DNA from: Ardenticatenaceae bacterium
GTDB lineage: Bacteria > Chloroflexota > Anaerolineae > Promineifilales > Promineifilaceae
Direction of reading: 5' to 3'
Length of the DNA stretch: 64,000 bases
Assembly: GCA_020634235.1 (NCBI GenBank)
Contig: JACKCB010000002.1
Coordinates: 1,550,001 to 1,614,000, forward strand
Shown here: piece by piece, positions 63,347 to 64,000 of the stretch
Position numbering within the stretch: the first letter of the stretch is position 1
Layout: the number at the start of each line of letters is the position of its first letter
Program-made: the position numbers and the translations under genes
The notes under the pieces: generated by a model
What the model was told of the DNA's origin: nothing
The model's database searches: none
The model's input: the letters and a program-made list of their open reading frames with translations, nothing else

Positions 63347-63412
63347 CAAACCGTCTCAGCATCGCATACTGACTGGCTGACCAACTGACCACTTCCTAAT
63401 GAGGAACAACCC

Positions 63413-64000
63413 ATGCGTCTCGGTTTAATGATTGGCTACGCATCCGGCAAGGTCGATTTGCCGGTGGAATTAATTCAAGAGGCAGACCGCCTCGGCGTCT
63501 ACGCCGTGTGGGCCGCCGAAGCCTACGGCTCAGACGCCGTCACGCCGCTGGCCTGGCTGGGCGCACTTACCCACCAGATCAAGCTGGGCACCGCCATTAT
63601 GCAAATGCCCGGCCGGACACCGGCCAACGCCGCCATGACCGCCATGACCCTCAACCAGCTCTCCGGCGGCCGCTTCCTGCTGGGCCTGGGGCTGTCCGGC
63701 CCGCAGGTGGTAGAAGGCTGGCATGGCGTAAGCTACGCCCGGCCCCTCACCCGCACCCGCGAATACGTGGAGATTGTGCGCACCATCTTCCGGCGCAAAG
63801 AGCGCCTGAGCTACGACGGCAAGGTCTACCAGATCCCCTACAACGGTCCCGGCGCAACCGGCCTGGGCAAACCGCTCAGAAGCACTCTCCGGCCGGAACC
63901 AGACATCCCCATCTACCTGGCCGCCATCGGCCCGCAAAACGTGGAACTGGCCGCCGAAATTGCCGATGGCTGGCTGCCCATCTTCTTCTCGCCAGAGAAA
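63413..64000 (+). CDS. LLM-class F420-dependent-type oxidoreductase (partial)
   Basis: Bacterial luciferase-like monooxygenase fold, cut off by the right edge after 196 residues. The N-terminus MRLGLMIGYASGKVDLPVELIQEADRLGV, then VWAAEAYGSDAVTPLAWLGA, GTAIMQMPGRTPANAAMTAMTLNQLSGGRFLLGLG and IPIYLAAIGPQNVELAAEIADGW match F420-dependent LLM enzymes. GAGGAA lies before the ATG. The use of F420 rather than FMN is inference. Confidence 0.88.
   Translation, partial: MRLGLMIGYASGKVDLPVELIQEADRLGVYAVWAAEAYGSDAVTPLAWLGALTHQIKLGTAIMQMPGRTPANAAMTAMTLNQLSGGRFLLGLGLSGPQVVEGWHGVSYARPLTRTREYVEIVRTIFRRKERLSYDGKVYQIPYNGPGATGLGKPLRSTLRPEPDIPIYLAAIGPQNVELAAEIADGWLPIFFSPEK

Overview
This 64 kb window is chromosomal DNA of a GC-rich, aerobic-type heterotrophic bacterium, most likely a member of the Chloroflexota (Anaerolineae/Ardenticatenia side). 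That assignment is inference. It rests on the many Thr/Pro-rich surface lipoproteins, the sortase plus LytR-CpsA-Psr wall genes, kinase-SUMF1 and AfsR-type fusions, and the overall gene style; there is no rRNA or marker alignment to prove it. The palindrome CCCGGCCGGG is scattered through almost all genes and spacers at roughly one copy per 200-400 bp. It is absent from one AT-rich inserted gene.

Layout. 0-11.9 kb is housekeeping: end of a transporter, hutI, a parvulin lipoprotein, rsmI, a large PPC-repeat lipoprotein, an LCP protein, corA, alr and fmt. 11.9-15.9 kb holds a zinc dehydrogenase, a ketopantoate-reductase-like enzyme, a class II aldolase with a microcompartment targeting tail, and a glycerophosphodiesterase. 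15.9-23 kb holds an enoyl-CoA hydratase, an MFS carrier, a methyltransferase/GT39 pair, a decayed Rpn-type gene, a sortase and a small membrane protein. 23-27 kb is a MacA/MacB-type ABC export operon. 27-33.7 kb holds NUDIX, a kinase-like/SUMF1 fusion, an AAA ATPase, a glycosidase-like lipoprotein, YigZ, an FmdB-type zinc ribbon and PgeF. ftsK lies at 33.8-36.4 kb and is followed by an AT-rich foreign methyltransferase gene and a small inverted-repeat element. 38-42.5 kb holds ubiE, a mini-lipoprotein, a MOSC protein and an AfsR-like regulator.

42.6-47.4 kb is a compact same-strand set: RibA-RibD reductase fusion, dehydrogenase, PTPS-like protein, glycosyltransferase and methyltransferase. 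It looks like an uncharacterised pathway for a modified pterin or pyrimidine. 47.5-54.3 kb holds minus-strand genes including an MrfA-like helicase with an embedded HNH domain and a bifunctional NAD(P)HX repair enzyme. lepB follows.

55.2-63.1 kb is the highlight: a bacterial microcompartment (BMC) operon with an RpiB-like isomerase, deoxyribose-phosphate aldolase, CoA-acylating aldehyde dehydrogenase, one BMC-H, two BMC-T and three BMC-P shell proteins, a zinc-ribbon protein, an unrecognised protein, and a receiver-ParA/CpaE-like protein. The enzyme set matches the class called sugar-phosphate-utilising (SPU) in BMC surveys. Three enzymes carry N-terminal encapsulation-type helices. The class II aldolase 40 kb away carries a nearly identical helix at its C-terminus, so it is probably a fourth cargo enzyme. 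In this model, aldolases release a short aldehyde inside the shell and the aldehyde dehydrogenase turns it into an acyl-CoA. A tRNA-Glu gene and a truncated luciferase-like oxidoreductase end the window.
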